Shown piece after piece: positions 1 through 8,245 of a stretch of 64,000 nt of DNA. This DNA is from Mycobacterium neglectum (GTDB taxonomy: Bacteria; Actinomycetota; Actinomycetes; Mycobacteriales; Mycobacteriaceae). The notes under the pieces are model-generated. The model was not told the origin of the DNA. It saw only the letters and a list, made by a program, of their open reading frames with translations, and made no database searches. Position 1 is the first letter of the stretch; every line of letters begins with the position of its first letter. Made by a program: the position numbers and the translations under genes. The DNA is taken from the NCBI RefSeq assembly GCF_002591975.1, contig NZ_NVQE01000011.1:62001-126000 (forward strand), given 5' to 3'.

Positions 1-1
1 A

Positions 2-805
2 GCCATGGTGTCGATGCTCTGGAGCCTGCCGCCTGATCCGCGCGACGCCGAGCTTGGCATCCGTTTCATCTCGGCGGCACCCATCACCGCGGACATGTAC
101 CGACAGATCGAGGAGCGCTACCGCTGCCGCGTGGTGACGATGTACGGCATGACCGAAGCATTCCCGATCGCCTACAAAGCAGTCTCCGACCAGGGCAAAC
201 CGGGTACCTCAGGTCAGGTCAACCCGGCGTTCGACGTGCGGATTGTCGACGGTCGGGGCCTGCCACTGCCCACCGGTGTGGTCGGTGAGATCGCCTGCCG
301 GGCGCGGACTACGCATGCGATGAGCCAGGGGTACGTGTCGTCGGCACCCGGCAGAGCAGGTCTGGACGTGGAGCCGCACCCGGAATGGTTTCCCACCGGT
401 GATCTCGGCTCGCTGGACGACGACGGCAACCTCACCTATGTGGACCGCGCCAAGGACTCGCTGCGCCGCCGCGGCGAGAACGTGTCGTCGGTAGAGGTCG
501 AACAGACCGTGATGGGCCACCCCGCCGTGTCGGAGGCTGCGACGGTCGGCATTCCGAGCGACCTCGGAGAGGACGACATCCTCGTCGTCGTGATGTTGCA
601 CCACGGTGCGACAGTGGATTTCGCCGAACTGCTCGACTTCTGCGCGGCCCGAATGCCGTACTTCTGTGTGCCGCGCTACCTCGAAGCGCTTGAAGAGATT
701 CCGAAGACCGTCATCGGACGCGTCCGCAAGGACGTGCTCCGCAACAGGGGACTGGGCGCCGACGCCTGGGACCGCGAAGCGCACGGCTACGTGCTCAGCC
801 GCTAG
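2..805 (+). CDS. Acyl-CoA ligase (ANL superfamily, CaiC-like), 5'-truncated
   Basis: This is the C-terminal part (about 267 residues) of an adenylate-forming acyl-CoA ligase; the frame is open to the window edge, so the true start lies upstream. Visible ANL motifs are TMYGMTEA (acyl/adenylate pocket), FPTGDLG (ribose-binding Asp), DRAKDSLRRRGENVSS (hinge) and the C-terminal PKTVIGRVRK. Family knowledge: such enzymes activate a carboxylic acid to its acyl-CoA with ATP in the cytoplasm. A SnoaL-like protein and a MaoC pair follow on the same strand, so it probably activates the substrate of a beta-oxidation-like branch. The acid itself cannot be told from sequence. Confidence 0.85.
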   Translation, partial: AMVSMLWSLPPDPRDAELGIRFISAAPITADMYRQIEERYRCRVVTMYGMTEAFPIAYKAVSDQGKPGTSGQVNPAFDVRIVDGRGLPLPTGVVGEIACRARTTHAMSQGYVSSAPGRAGLDVEPHPEWFPTGDLGSLDDDGNLTYVDRAKDSLRRRGENVSSVEVEQTVMGHPAVSEAATVGIPSDLGEDDILVVVMLHHGATVDFAELLDFCAARMPYFCVPRYLEALEEIPKTVIGRVRKDVLRNRGLGADAWDREAHGYVLSR

Positions 806-817
806 GAGATGAGATAG

Positions 818-1231
818 ATGTCGTTGACATACCAACAGCAGTTCGTGCTGGACGGACTGGCGGCGCGGGCAGCCATCCTCAACCTCGACGCGCGACACAA
901 CCGGCTGTACTCCGAAGGCGATCTCATCGGCTGGATCACCACGTTCCGTCACGCGGGCGCCACCTATGTGCGGGCAGGGGAGTCGTTCACCGATCTGCGC
1001 AAGGCATTCGACGGCGGTGGCGGGGTGCGGCTGGTGACCGTTGACCACGAGATCACGGTCGACGGCGTCGACGCGACCCAGAAATGCGTCGTGTTGCTGC
1101 TGCGCGACAACCAACTTCAGGGCTCAGGGACGTTCAGCGACCGGCTCATCTACGAGCGTGGCGGCTGGTACTTCACGTCACGCGAACTCGAATGGGACCG
1201 CGTGCCGCAGGAAAGTGCGCTACCCGTGTGA
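818..1231 (+). CDS. SnoaL/NTF2-like protein
   Basis: A 137-residue protein with the length and start of a SnoaL-like cone-fold domain (RAAILNLDARHNRLYSEGD..., then an alternating strand region ending in GGWYFTSRELEW). Family members are isomerases, cyclases, dehydratases or small binding proteins; no catalytic assignment is possible here. An AGGAG ribosome binding site sits at 804-808, just after the ligase stop, supporting the ATG at 818. The stop overlaps the GTG of the next gene (GTGA, 1228-1231), so it is translationally coupled in the ligase-SnoaL-MaoC-MaoC operon. Confidence 0.75.
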   Translation: MSLTYQQQFVLDGLAARAAILNLDARHNRLYSEGDLIGWITTFRHAGATYVRAGESFTDLRKAFDGGGGVRLVTVDHEITVDGVDATQKCVVLLLRDNQLQGSGTFSDRLIYERGGWYFTSRELEWDRVPQESALPV

Positions 1232-1758
1232 GCGAGGGGATCCGGTACGAGTTTGCCTTCGGTACCTACGAGGACGCCCTGCGCATGATCGGCGTCCAGA
1301 CGGAGCCGAGGTATGCCGGGACGGCGGTGAGCGGAGCGCGCATCCAGCATTTCGCCTCGATGGTTCACGATCCCAACCCTGCCTACTGGGAAGCCGACTT
1401 CGCCCGCGAGGTGTGGGGCGGTCTGGTCGCTCCGCCTGCGTTGTTGATGGGCTGGCTGATCCCGCCACCGTGGTCGCCCACCGACGAGCCTCCGGTGGCT
1501 TCGATAGCCATCCGGGTGCCATTACCCGGAACGACGATGATCAACGCGTCCAACGATGTCGAGTTTCCCGCAACCATCCTCGAAGGTGACCGTCTCCAAG
1601 TTGTCGAGGAACTCGTCTCGGTGTCACCCGAGAAGACGACGCGGGTGGGCACGGGTCATTTCGTCGAAACCTGCGACCGGTTCCACCGCGCCGACGGAGC
1701 GTTGGTCGCGATCAACCGAAACACGTTGTTCCGGTTCACCCCTGCGGGGAAGCCGTGA
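1228..1758 (+). CDS. MaoC-like hydratase subunit lacking the catalytic His
   Basis: A 176-residue hot-dog fold protein of the MaoC N-terminal (FAS1-like dehydratase) type, starting at a GTG inside the GTGA overlap with the SnoaL gene. The usual hydratase motif D-x4-H reads D48-PNPA-Y53, so the His is replaced by Tyr. Family knowledge: heterodimeric MaoC hydratases such as ChsH1-ChsH2 pair one catalytic with one non-catalytic subunit. The next gene, overlapping by four bases, keeps the full motif. I infer that this is the structural, acyl-CoA-binding half of a heteromeric enoyl-CoA hydratase. Confidence 0.75.
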   Translation: MSEGIRYEFAFGTYEDALRMIGVQTEPRYAGTAVSGARIQHFASMVHDPNPAYWEADFAREVWGGLVAPPALLMGWLIPPPWSPTDEPPVASIAIRVPLPGTTMINASNDVEFPATILEGDRLQVVEELVSVSPEKTTRVGTGHFVETCDRFHRADGALVAINRNTLFRFTPAGKP

Positions 1759-2198
1759 GACCGTATCGCAGCCTGTCGTGGGACGACATCGTCGTGCCCA
1801 CCGAACTCGCCGAGGTGGTCGACCCGCTCGATTACCACCGCGTCGCGATGAACCCCGGCGCGACATGGGACTATTTTCCCGGCCACTTCGATGCCGAATA
1901 CGCCCAGCGGCACGGACATCCGACGATTTTCGTCAACACGATGCACACCGCGGGATTCGTCGATCGGATCGCGACCGGCTGGGCGGGTCCCTACTGCCGG
2001 GTCGTGCGGCGCAAGGTTTCGCTGCTGGGCTCGTTCTATGCCGGCGATTCGATGGTCGGCCGCGGCCGCGTCGTCGACAAGCGCGTCGATACGGCGGGCG
2101 ACCTCCCGCGACAGCTCGTCGACCTCGAGATCGCCGTCTACAACCAACGCGACGAGTTGTGCTGCCCCGCCGAGGTCACCCTCGAGTTCTGCAGCTAG
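1755..2198 (+). CDS. MaoC-like enoyl-CoA hydratase, catalytic subunit
   Basis: A 147-residue MaoC-family hot-dog protein. The hydratase dyad D-x4-H is present as D39-YFPG-H44. The start GTG at 1755 overlaps the preceding stop (GTGA), so the two MaoC subunits are co-translated. Family knowledge: such proteins hydrate trans-2-enoyl-CoA in beta-oxidation of lipids and steroid side chains. With the upstream ligase it suggests a CoA-thioester degradation branch. After it lie about 140 bases of intergenic DNA before the convergent aldehyde dehydrogenase; I see no clear terminator there. Confidence 0.75.
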   Translation: MRPYRSLSWDDIVVPTELAEVVDPLDYHRVAMNPGATWDYFPGHFDAEYAQRHGHPTIFVNTMHTAGFVDRIATGWAGPYCRVVRRKVSLLGSFYAGDSMVGRGRVVDKRVDTAGDLPRQLVDLEIAVYNQRDELCCPAEVTLEFCS

Positions 2199-2340
2199 CT
2201 TGCGACCGGACGTCCGCCTTCGACGTCGTTGTGTGCGCCGATGGTCACGGCCAACATGTCGCTCCTTCACAGCCGAATGTCCACTTGTACGACGCCTCTC
2301 GCGCAGAAGCGTCGCACAGGTGGCCATTCGGCGAGGAGGG

Positions 2341-3798
2341 CTAAGCCAGGTCGGGCAGCTTGCTCGCGCTCACCGTCGACTGCAGCTCGACATACTCCGA
2401 GAGTCCCTCGGTCCCGAACTCACGCCCGATTCCCGACTGCTTGAATCCGCCGAACGGAGCGGTGGTGTCGAGCGTGTACATGTTGATGCCGTAGGTGCCC
2501 GTCCGGACCTCCGCGGCGATCTCCAGACCACGTGCCACGTCGGCGGTCCAGACCGAACCCGCCAGCCCGTAGTCGGTGTCGTTGGCGATCCGCACGGCAT
2601 CGGCTTCGTCGCGGTACTTCAGCACGGTCAGCACCGGACCGAAGATCTCCTCCCGCGCGATCTTCATGTCGTTGGTCGCATCGGTGAACAGCGTCGGCCG
2701 GACGTACCAACCGCGATCATGCGGTTTGTCGGTGCCGCCCAGGACCATTCGCGCGCCCTCGTCGACGCCGGCCTGGATGTAGGACTGCACTTTGTGCTGC
2801 TGACGTTGCGCCACCAGTGGGCCGATATCGGTCGCATCCTCGGCGGGATCGCCAACTTGCAGGCCCGTCATCATCTCGGCGAGCGCGTCGACGACTTCGT
2901 CGTGTTTGCGCTCGCTGACCAGAATCCGGGTCTGCGCGACGCATGCCTGACCGTTGTTCATCAGGCTGGCCATCTTCAGATGCTTGACGGTGTTGCCGAT
3001 GTCGGCGTCGTCGAGGATTATCGCTGCGGACTTGCCGCCCAGTTCGAGGCTGACCCGCTTGAGCTGCTCACCGCACACCGAGGCGATGTGCCTGCCCGTC
3101 GCCGACGATCCGGTGAACGAGATTTTGTCGACGCCGGCGTGGCGGACCAGGCTCTCGCCGGTCTCCCTGCCGCCTGGGACCATCGACACCACACCTTCGG
3201 GCAGGTCGATCTCCTCCAGCATTTCGGCCAACCACATGGCGTCCAAGGGTGTTTCGGGCGCGGGCTTGACGACGACGGTGCAGCCCGCGATCAACGCCGG
3301 AATCATCTTGGGCATGATCAGGAACTGCGGCACGTTCCACGGAACGATCGCGCCGACCACGCCGACCGGGGCACGCCGTAGATGAATATCCCCGAACAAT
3401 CCCGGCCGTCGCTCGACCCACGGAAATTCCTTGGCCGTCGCCAGGTTGAGATGCATTTGGGCCAGTGCTCCTGCGCCTTGTCCCAGCCGGCTGAAACTCT
3501 TGGGCGAGCCCATCTCCGCGGTGATGAGGTCGGCGATCGCGTCGGTCTCGGCCAGGTAGATGGCGGCGAGCCGCTCGATCTTCTCCATCCGTTCGCTCAC
3601 GCTCATTCGCGGCCACGGGCCCTCGTCGAAGGCCTTCCTGGCTGCGTTGACCGCCTTGTCGACATCGGCGGGGGCGGCCTCCGGCGTCTCACCGATCGGC
3701 TCTTCGGTATGCGGGGAGATCACGGATATCCGTTGACCCGTCGACGGCGCCTGCCAGCGGCCGCCGATATACAGCTCGTCGTAATTGAGGGATCTCAT
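2341..3798 (-). CDS. NAD(P)+-dependent aldehyde dehydrogenase
   Basis: A 485-residue ALDH-superfamily enzyme oxidising an aldehyde to its acid. Visible motifs: the PWNVPQ nucleotide-binding segment near residue 153, the general base Glu252 in VSLELGGK, and the catalytic Cys286 in GQACVAQ. The ATG at 3798 was chosen because GGAGG lies just upstream on this strand; an in-frame extension of 16 residues upstream is non-conserved and crosses the promoter. It is divergent from the CrtC-like gene, with a CTAT-N10-ATAG element between them. The substrate is unknown; the context suggests a catabolic intermediate of the local pathway. Confidence 0.9.
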   Translation of the reverse strand: MRSLNYDELYIGGRWQAPSTGQRISVISPHTEEPIGETPEAAPADVDKAVNAARKAFDEGPWPRMSVSERMEKIERLAAIYLAETDAIADLITAEMGSPKSFSRLGQGAGALAQMHLNLATAKEFPWVERRPGLFGDIHLRRAPVGVVGAIVPWNVPQFLIMPKMIPALIAGCTVVVKPAPETPLDAMWLAEMLEEIDLPEGVVSMVPGGRETGESLVRHAGVDKISFTGSSATGRHIASVCGEQLKRVSLELGGKSAAIILDDADIGNTVKHLKMASLMNNGQACVAQTRILVSERKHDEVVDALAEMMTGLQVGDPAEDATDIGPLVAQRQQHKVQSYIQAGVDEGARMVLGGTDKPHDRGWYVRPTLFTDATNDMKIAREEIFGPVLTVLKYRDEADAVRIANDTDYGLAGSVWTADVARGLEIAAEVRTGTYGINMYTLDTTAPFGGFKQSGIGREFGTEGLSEYVELQSTVSASKLPDLA

Positions 3799-3824
3799 GC
3801 TGTCGCCTCCACCGCCTAAAGTTG

Positions 3825-3842
3825 CTATTAATATAAACATAG
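3825..3842. promoter_or_regulatory. Putative operator, CTAT-N10-ATAG (site A)
   Basis: AT-rich 18-bp element CTATTAATATAAACATAG in the 61-bp divergent region between the aldehyde dehydrogenase and CrtC-like genes. Read on the minus strand it matches 15 of 18 positions of a second element at 6360-6377. Both have CTAT/ATAG ends and a TATA core, typical of a dimeric repressor site. It contains TAATAT (3829-3834), a possible -10 box for the rightward gene. The regulator is not identifiable in the window. Confidence 0.5.
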
Positions 3843-3859
3843 ACAAAAAGGCAGGGCGC

Positions 3860-5185
3860 GTGAACCATCCGCAAACCGACGACTGGCGCCGGTACCCGTT
3901 CGCACTGGTACCGGAGGATCGTCAGCTCGATTTCCCCGCGGCCGAGGCGAACCATCCGGACTGCGAGTCCGACACCTGGTTTCTGGCCGGCGAGCTGACC
4001 GGCGACAGCGGACGTGGCTATGCGTTCCTGTCGATCTTCAACAAGAACAGGCCGGGGCTCGGGGGCATCGTCGCCGACTTCTATACGTTAGCGCTGTTCG
4101 ACCTCGACGCGGGCGCCTACGGGACATACACCGACTACGACATGCCGCCGGGAAGCATGCAACCCGGCGCCGTTGTGAAGATGTCGGTTTCCGACGAATG
4201 TCTCGACATCGCCTTCGACAGCGGCGCGGGCCGAGCGGTCTGGCGTACGTGCCGCGACGATAAGGGCGACCTGGTGCCCTACACCTACGACGTCACGTTC
4301 GTCGGCACCGACGCAGCCGGCGAGGCGATGCGGGTGGACCTGCACGTCACCCCGACCCGCGCGCCTGTGCCGTTGGGCGCCGCGGATTTCGGCGGCAAGA
4401 TCGAGTGCTTCGGACAGGCCGACACCTACTCGTATCTGCAGACCGGCCTGACGATGACGGGAACGCTCGCGTGGGGCTCGTCCTCCGAACCGGTCACCGG
4501 CAGCGCGGGTCATGTCGACCGACAGTGGTTCCCGCTGATTGCCAACAGCGGTGGCGCGGATGGCAATGTGCGGTGGCGGGCGCACGAATGGCGCACGATC
4601 AATCTCGACAACGGCGTGGACCTGAGCATCTGGCGGCAATTCGACCGCACCGATCGCAATGCACTGCAACCGTTTTCGGGTGCCACCACCAGCTCACCCA
4701 TGCCTGGCGTCGACCCCGAGTACGCCGACGACATCGAGGTGACGATCGACAGCTACGTGCGCTGGCCCGAAGCGGTCCGCACCCTGTACCGACCGCCTGC
4801 TGCCGCGAGATACCTACCGGATCGGCACCGGCTGACGTCGCGCAAGCTCGATCTCGATCTGACGGGCGAGCCGCTGGTGCCCGCGCCAGGACACGGTTTA
4901 CCGCTGGAGTACATGGAGGGCCCGTTTCGCTATCGCGGGACGCTGCTCGGAGAGCCGGTGAGTGGCTTCGCGTTCTACGAGCGATCCCTTGCGCTGTACC
5001 GCGATTGGGAGTTGGTCGACGTCCTCGCCGGCGTCGTGGGCGACGCGCGAGTGGTGACACTGCGCGAACTGGTCGAAAGTGGGCGCCGCGATGACGCCGT
5101 GGCACATCTGCGTGACGAGATCCTCCCGTCAGGAACCGGGATAACTCAGCTCGTCGACGATCTCATCGTTGCGCTGTCGGTGTGA
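3860..5185 (+). CDS. CrtC/AttH-like lipocalin-fold protein
   Basis: A roughly 441-residue protein built of beta-rich repeats resembling the lipocalin-like CrtC (hydroxyneurosporene synthase)/AttH group: AFLSIFNKN, a GHVDRQWFP segment and a C-terminal YERSLALYRDW segment. Family members include carotenoid hydratases and tyrosine prenyl-pathway proteins acting on hydrophobic terpenoid chains; many mycobacterial members are uncharacterised. The GTG at 3860 was chosen because the sequence upstream is AT-rich promoter (site A). It overlaps the convergent Rieske gene by 23 bases. Function remains open; a hydratase or lipid-binding role in the local catabolic cluster is an inference. Confidence 0.6.
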   Translation: MNHPQTDDWRRYPFALVPEDRQLDFPAAEANHPDCESDTWFLAGELTGDSGRGYAFLSIFNKNRPGLGGIVADFYTLALFDLDAGAYGTYTDYDMPPGSMQPGAVVKMSVSDECLDIAFDSGAGRAVWRTCRDDKGDLVPYTYDVTFVGTDAAGEAMRVDLHVTPTRAPVPLGAADFGGKIECFGQADTYSYLQTGLTMTGTLAWGSSSEPVTGSAGHVDRQWFPLIANSGGADGNVRWRAHEWRTINLDNGVDLSIWRQFDRTDRNALQPFSGATTSSPMPGVDPEYADDIEVTIDSYVRWPEAVRTLYRPPAAARYLPDRHRLTSRKLDLDLTGEPLVPAPGHGLPLEYMEGPFRYRGTLLGEPVSGFAFYERSLALYRDWELVDVLAGVVGDARVVTLRELVESGRRDDAVAHLRDEILPSGTGITQLVDDLIVALSV

Positions 5186-6323
5186 TCGCCTCAGTCCACG
5201 TCCTGTGACGGTGATGCAGTCCCGGTTCGTTGCGGCCGAACACCAGGTGCTCGCGCACCCCGGATTCGAGGTTGGCCTGCAATCCGGCGACGAGGGCGTA
5301 ATCCTCATCGCGGACGGTCGAGTGTGCGTACTCGAAGACCGCTGCCGCACCGGCGGCCGTGGATTCGTCGGACACGTCCAGCGGCGTGGAGTTCTGGTGC
5401 ACGGTGATCGACCGCCCCGACATGTCGCCGGGGTAGACGCGGAACAGTTCACCGTTGGCGACGGTGCACGAAATGACGATGTTCGGGAACAGCGCGTAGA
5501 TGACGACCATCGCCTGCAGTGGCTCCCACTGTTCTTCGGGAACATCCTCGAGGTCGAGAATCCCGTTGAGCGGGAACACGAGTCGGTGGTGGAGGCCGAA
5601 CGAGTCGAACACCGTGCAGTTACTACGGGCGATCGTCGCAAACGTCGTCTTGTGCACCGTCGCGAAATGGTAGTTCTCGGCGAACGTGTCGATCGCCAGC
5701 TTCCAGTTGATCGGACAGTCCAGCACCTTCTCGCCCAGCGGCGACCACCGGCCGATGCCCCACGAGTCGAGTTCGTCGGCCAGTGGCCCGAGAAAGGTTC
5801 CGATGTCCAGCCCGTCCGACGACGTCGCGCCCGGATCGAGCGAGATCCACAGGAAGCCCGCACATTCGGCGGCCGGCAATTCAGCTAACCGCGTTGTGCC
5901 CGATGATGATTCGGGAAATCCTTCCCTGCCGGGCACTGCAGCCAGATTGCCGTTGAGGTCATAGCTCCACGAGTGATAGGGGCACGCCAGCCGACGCGCG
6001 GCACCGCAGCCGTCGGCGATACGCGACTGGCGATGCAGACAGACATTCTCGAACGCGCGTACCACTGAATCGGCGGCGCGGGTGAGCAGGATGGACCGGC
6101 CCATCACCGTCTTGGTGCAGTACGTGCCTGGCCGGGGGAGTTCTGAGACGTAGCCGACCAGTTGGGGGCTCGACAACAGCATCGCGGTGTCCTGCGAGTG
6201 GCGCGCGGCCGACGTGTACGACTCCGCGGCGACGGTGCACTCCGAGGGCATGAGGTCGGTGGCCCTGTCCCGCGCAAGCTTCAATGCGCGACGGGTGAGA
6301 TCGATGAGCTGGTCGCGTTCCAT
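5163..6323 (-). CDS. Rieske non-haem iron oxygenase, alpha subunit
   Basis: A 386-residue aromatic-ring-hydroxylating-dioxygenase-type alpha subunit. The Rieske [2Fe-2S] ligands are Cys95-x-His97 and Cys114-x2-His117. The mononuclear iron site is in AENYHFATVH (Glu216, His219, His224). Family knowledge: electrons arrive from a ferredoxin reductase to activate O2 for hydroxylation or demethylation, including of steroids (KshA). No beta subunit is adjacent. An AAGGA site precedes the ATG. The gene is divergent from an SRPBCC gene, and site B of the shared 18-bp operator lies between them. The substrate is unknown. Confidence 0.85.
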   Translation of the reverse strand: MERDQLIDLTRRALKLARDRATDLMPSECTVAAESYTSAARHSQDTAMLLSSPQLVGYVSELPRPGTYCTKTVMGRSILLTRAADSVVRAFENVCLHRQSRIADGCGAARRLACPYHSWSYDLNGNLAAVPGREGFPESSSGTTRLAELPAAECAGFLWISLDPGATSSDGLDIGTFLGPLADELDSWGIGRWSPLGEKVLDCPINWKLAIDTFAENYHFATVHKTTFATIARSNCTVFDSFGLHHRLVFPLNGILDLEDVPEEQWEPLQAMVVIYALFPNIVISCTVANGELFRVYPGDMSGRSITVHQNSTPLDVSDESTAAGAAAVFEYAHSTVRDEDYALVAGLQANLESGVREHLVFGRNEPGLHHRHRTWTEAITPTAQR

Positions 6324-6359
6324 CAGTGGTCCTTGGGCGTGGGCTTGTTGACCATCTGC

Positions 6360-6377
6360 CTATTTTTATAATGATAG
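6360..6377. promoter_or_regulatory. Putative operator, CTAT-N10-ATAG (site B)
   Basis: CTATTTTTATAATGATAG lies between the divergent Rieske oxygenase and SRPBCC genes. It matches 15 of 18 positions of the reverse complement of site A (3825-3842), and both are preceded by CTGC on this reading. The element sits 37 bases from the Rieske start and 55 bases from the SRPBCC start, so it could control both. This is inference from two copies only. Confidence 0.5.
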
Positions 6378-6419
6378 CTGCGGTATGTCAAAATTCGCTG
6401 GTGAGCGACGTCGCCCGCG

Positions 6420-6425
6420 TATCGT
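6420..6425 (+). promoter_or_regulatory. -10 element of a predicted leaderless promoter
   Basis: TATCGT fits the mycobacterial TAnnnT -10 consensus. Its last T is at -7 if transcription starts on the A of the SRPBCC start codon at 6432, so a leaderless mRNA is predicted. Confidence 0.45.
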
Positions 6426-6431
6426 CCGATC

Positions 6432-6875
6432 ATGCGCGCAGAGCGGGTGCTGTCTGAGGATGTGCCAGCCTCGCCCGATGAGGTTCGCGCGTTCTATGTC
6501 GACCTCGACAACATCAAAATGGTTCATCCGCTGGTGGTCTCCGTGCGCAAGACGACGCGGACGGAACTGGTGGACGGCTACTGCCAGAGCTACCGCGTCA
6601 AGGACCGAATCCCCCTCGGACCTTTCACGCTGCCGACCAGTTACACGGCCAACCTGCGGGTTGCGTCGACCGGACCGGTGATCACACAGGCGCGTCAGTT
6701 CCCGCACGTCCGTCTGTACGGCGTGGTCTCCTTCGAGCCGGTCGGCGCCGGAACCAGGCTCGTCGAACGGCTGACGATCGACGCGCCGCGCCCGCTGGCC
6801 GCAATGACCACGCGGGAGGCGGTCAAGGCCCACATCAAGATGCTGGCGGGCATCCGAAGCCATTTCGGCGGCTAG
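6432..6875 (+). CDS. SRPBCC (START/polyketide-cyclase-like) protein
   Basis: A 147-residue SRPBCC helix-grip protein: an N-terminal DEVRAFYVDLDNIKMVHP segment, a beta-rich centre and a long C-terminal helix ending LAGIRSHFGG. The family binds hydrophobic ligands or acts as cyclases/aromatases; no catalytic residues can be assigned. It is predicted leaderless (TATCGT at 6420). It lies divergent from the Rieske oxygenase and near operator site B, suggesting a ligand-binding role for the same hydrophobic substrate. It ends in a four-base convergent overlap with the next gene. Confidence 0.7.
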   Translation: MRAERVLSEDVPASPDEVRAFYVDLDNIKMVHPLVVSVRKTTRTELVDGYCQSYRVKDRIPLGPFTLPTSYTANLRVASTGPVITQARQFPHVRLYGVVSFEPVGAGTRLVERLTIDAPRPLAAMTTREAVKAHIKMLAGIRSHFGG

Positions 6876-7270
6876 TTGTCCTCGGCGGGCGATTCGGACG
6901 CGTCGAGCACGCTGACCGCGATGCCGTACGGCAGGAATCGCACCTTGCGGGTGGGGTCGGTGTTGTTCTTGTTGGCGCGCAGCGCGTCCAGTTCGGCCGG
7001 ATACACCTGCTCGATATGGGCGCCGCCATCGCTGTCGACGGTGTAGATCGCCCAGACGCCGTCGCCGGTCTCGCCGGTGGTCTCGGGTTCCCGTTTCGGC
7101 CTTGACTGGCGGGTGAACTCGTCGACGAGATTGACCCAACCTGCGCGTTCACCGGAGGTGTTGAGGAACTTTCCCACGCCGTCCAATGCGTCGCGCAGTC
7201 CTTCACCCGCCTCGCGGACGACACGGTCGAACTCCTCGGGATCGATCCCGAAAGGCCTGTTGCTGCTCAT
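6872..7270 (-). CDS. Conserved hypothetical protein (132 aa)
   Basis: A small soluble, acidic protein with no recognisable enzyme motif. It begins with GIDPEEFDRVVREAGEGLRD, an amphipathic helical stretch, then a central lysine/arginine-rich linker and a predicted beta segment (VWAIYTVDSDGGAHI, RFLPYGIAVSVLD). GGAGG lies just upstream of the ATG on this strand, which supports the start. It is monocistronic and convergent with the SRPBCC gene. Such small proteins are common in mycobacteria; I cannot assign a function. Confidence 0.6.
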   Translation of the reverse strand: MSSNRPFGIDPEEFDRVVREAGEGLRDALDGVGKFLNTSGERAGWVNLVDEFTRQSRPKREPETTGETGDGVWAIYTVDSDGGAHIEQVYPAELDALRANKNNTDPTRKVRFLPYGIAVSVLDASESPAEDN

Positions 7271-7396
7271 GGCGGTCCCTCCTCAGGCGCGTGCGCCCTG
7301 CCCAGCTGACGCGGGTGCTCAGCGCGGCGGTGATTCCAGTGTGCCTGCAGGTGGCGAAGTAGTCGACCGAGGCCAACGGAGATGGTATCCAGTCGT

Positions 7397-8206
7397 ATGG
7401 CTTTCACGCGCTCGGATGTGTTGGCGGCCGCCGAGCGGTCACCGGCGGCGGCGGGCGCGCGCGACAAGACCGGGTGGATCGAGCTGTTCACCGCAGACGG
7501 GCGGGTCGAGGATCCGGTGGGCTCGGAGCCCCACCGGGGATTGGGCGCGATCGGCAGGTTCTACGACACGTTCATCGGTCCCCGGCACATCACCTATCGC
7601 CCCGACGCGGACATCGTGACGGGCTCGACGGTCGTCCGGGACGGCGAACTCGAGATCGCGATGGGTGCGGTGTCGCTGCGTGTCCCCGTCTATATCCGTT
7701 ACGACCTGCAGGAGGGCGGCGGCGGACTGAAAATCGCTGCGCTGTCGGCCTTCTGGGAGCTGCCCGCGATGGTCGGCCAATTCCTGCGGGCCGGAATCGG
7801 CGGCCTTCCGGCCGGATTGCAGCTGTCCAGAGCGTTGCTCGCCAACCAGGGCGTTGTCGGGGTGCTGGGCTACCTCGGCGGCCTGCGGGGAACCGGGCCG
7901 CAGGGAAAGCGGCGGATCCGGGAATTCCTCGACGACGCGCGGGCGGGCGACGAGGTCGCGGTGCGCCGCTGGCTGGGCAAGGGGGCGCGGGTTACCACCG
8001 GCGACGAGTTCCCGTTGACCACCGCAGACTTGCTGGGCCGGCTGGCAAGTGCCCGTCCCCGCAAGATCATCGCCTCCGGATACAGCGTGGTTGTGGGGTT
8101 GGACCGGGAGGGGCGACGCGACGTGATGATCGTCGATGTGGCGGCCAAGCCGTTCGCCATCCGCAGAATTCGATACTTCACCGAAGACCCCCTAGACGGC
8201 GGCTGA
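7397..8206 (+). CDS. SnoaL/ketosteroid-isomerase-like protein (two-part)
   Basis: A protein of about 269 residues. The N-terminal half has an NTF2/SnoaL cone-fold pattern (RDKTGWIELFTADGRVEDPVG, then PHRGLGAIGRFYDTFIG), a classic ketosteroid-isomerase-like start. The C-terminal half (after about residue 155) looks like a second, divergent NTF2-like module with GKRRIREFLDDARAG and KIIASGYSVVVGL. The ATG at 7397 (MAFTRSD) is preferred over an ATG five codons upstream. Family members bind or isomerise hydrophobic, often steroid-like compounds; a specific role is not supported. Alone on its strand after a minus-strand gene. Confidence 0.65.
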   Translation: MAFTRSDVLAAAERSPAAAGARDKTGWIELFTADGRVEDPVGSEPHRGLGAIGRFYDTFIGPRHITYRPDADIVTGSTVVRDGELEIAMGAVSLRVPVYIRYDLQEGGGGLKIAALSAFWELPAMVGQFLRAGIGGLPAGLQLSRALLANQGVVGVLGYLGGLRGTGPQGKRRIREFLDDARAGDEVAVRRWLGKGARVTTGDEFPLTTADLLGRLASARPRKIIASGYSVVVGLDREGRRDVMIVDVAAKPFAIRRIRYFTEDPLDGG

Positions 8207-8245
8207 ACCGGTTTCATCGCTGCCGTGCTCGGGCAACCGGTGAAC

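Noticed and set aside
700-780. Missing canonical A10 lysine in the ligase (PKTVIGRVRK)
   Set aside because: CaiC-like acyl-CoA ligases often have R or E at this place with the Lys shifted, so it is not good evidence of inactivity.
1891-3381. Long open frame on the plus strand antisense to the aldehyde dehydrogenase
   Set aside because: A shadow of a GC-rich gene; the ALDH has catalytic motifs and a ribosome binding site on the other strand.
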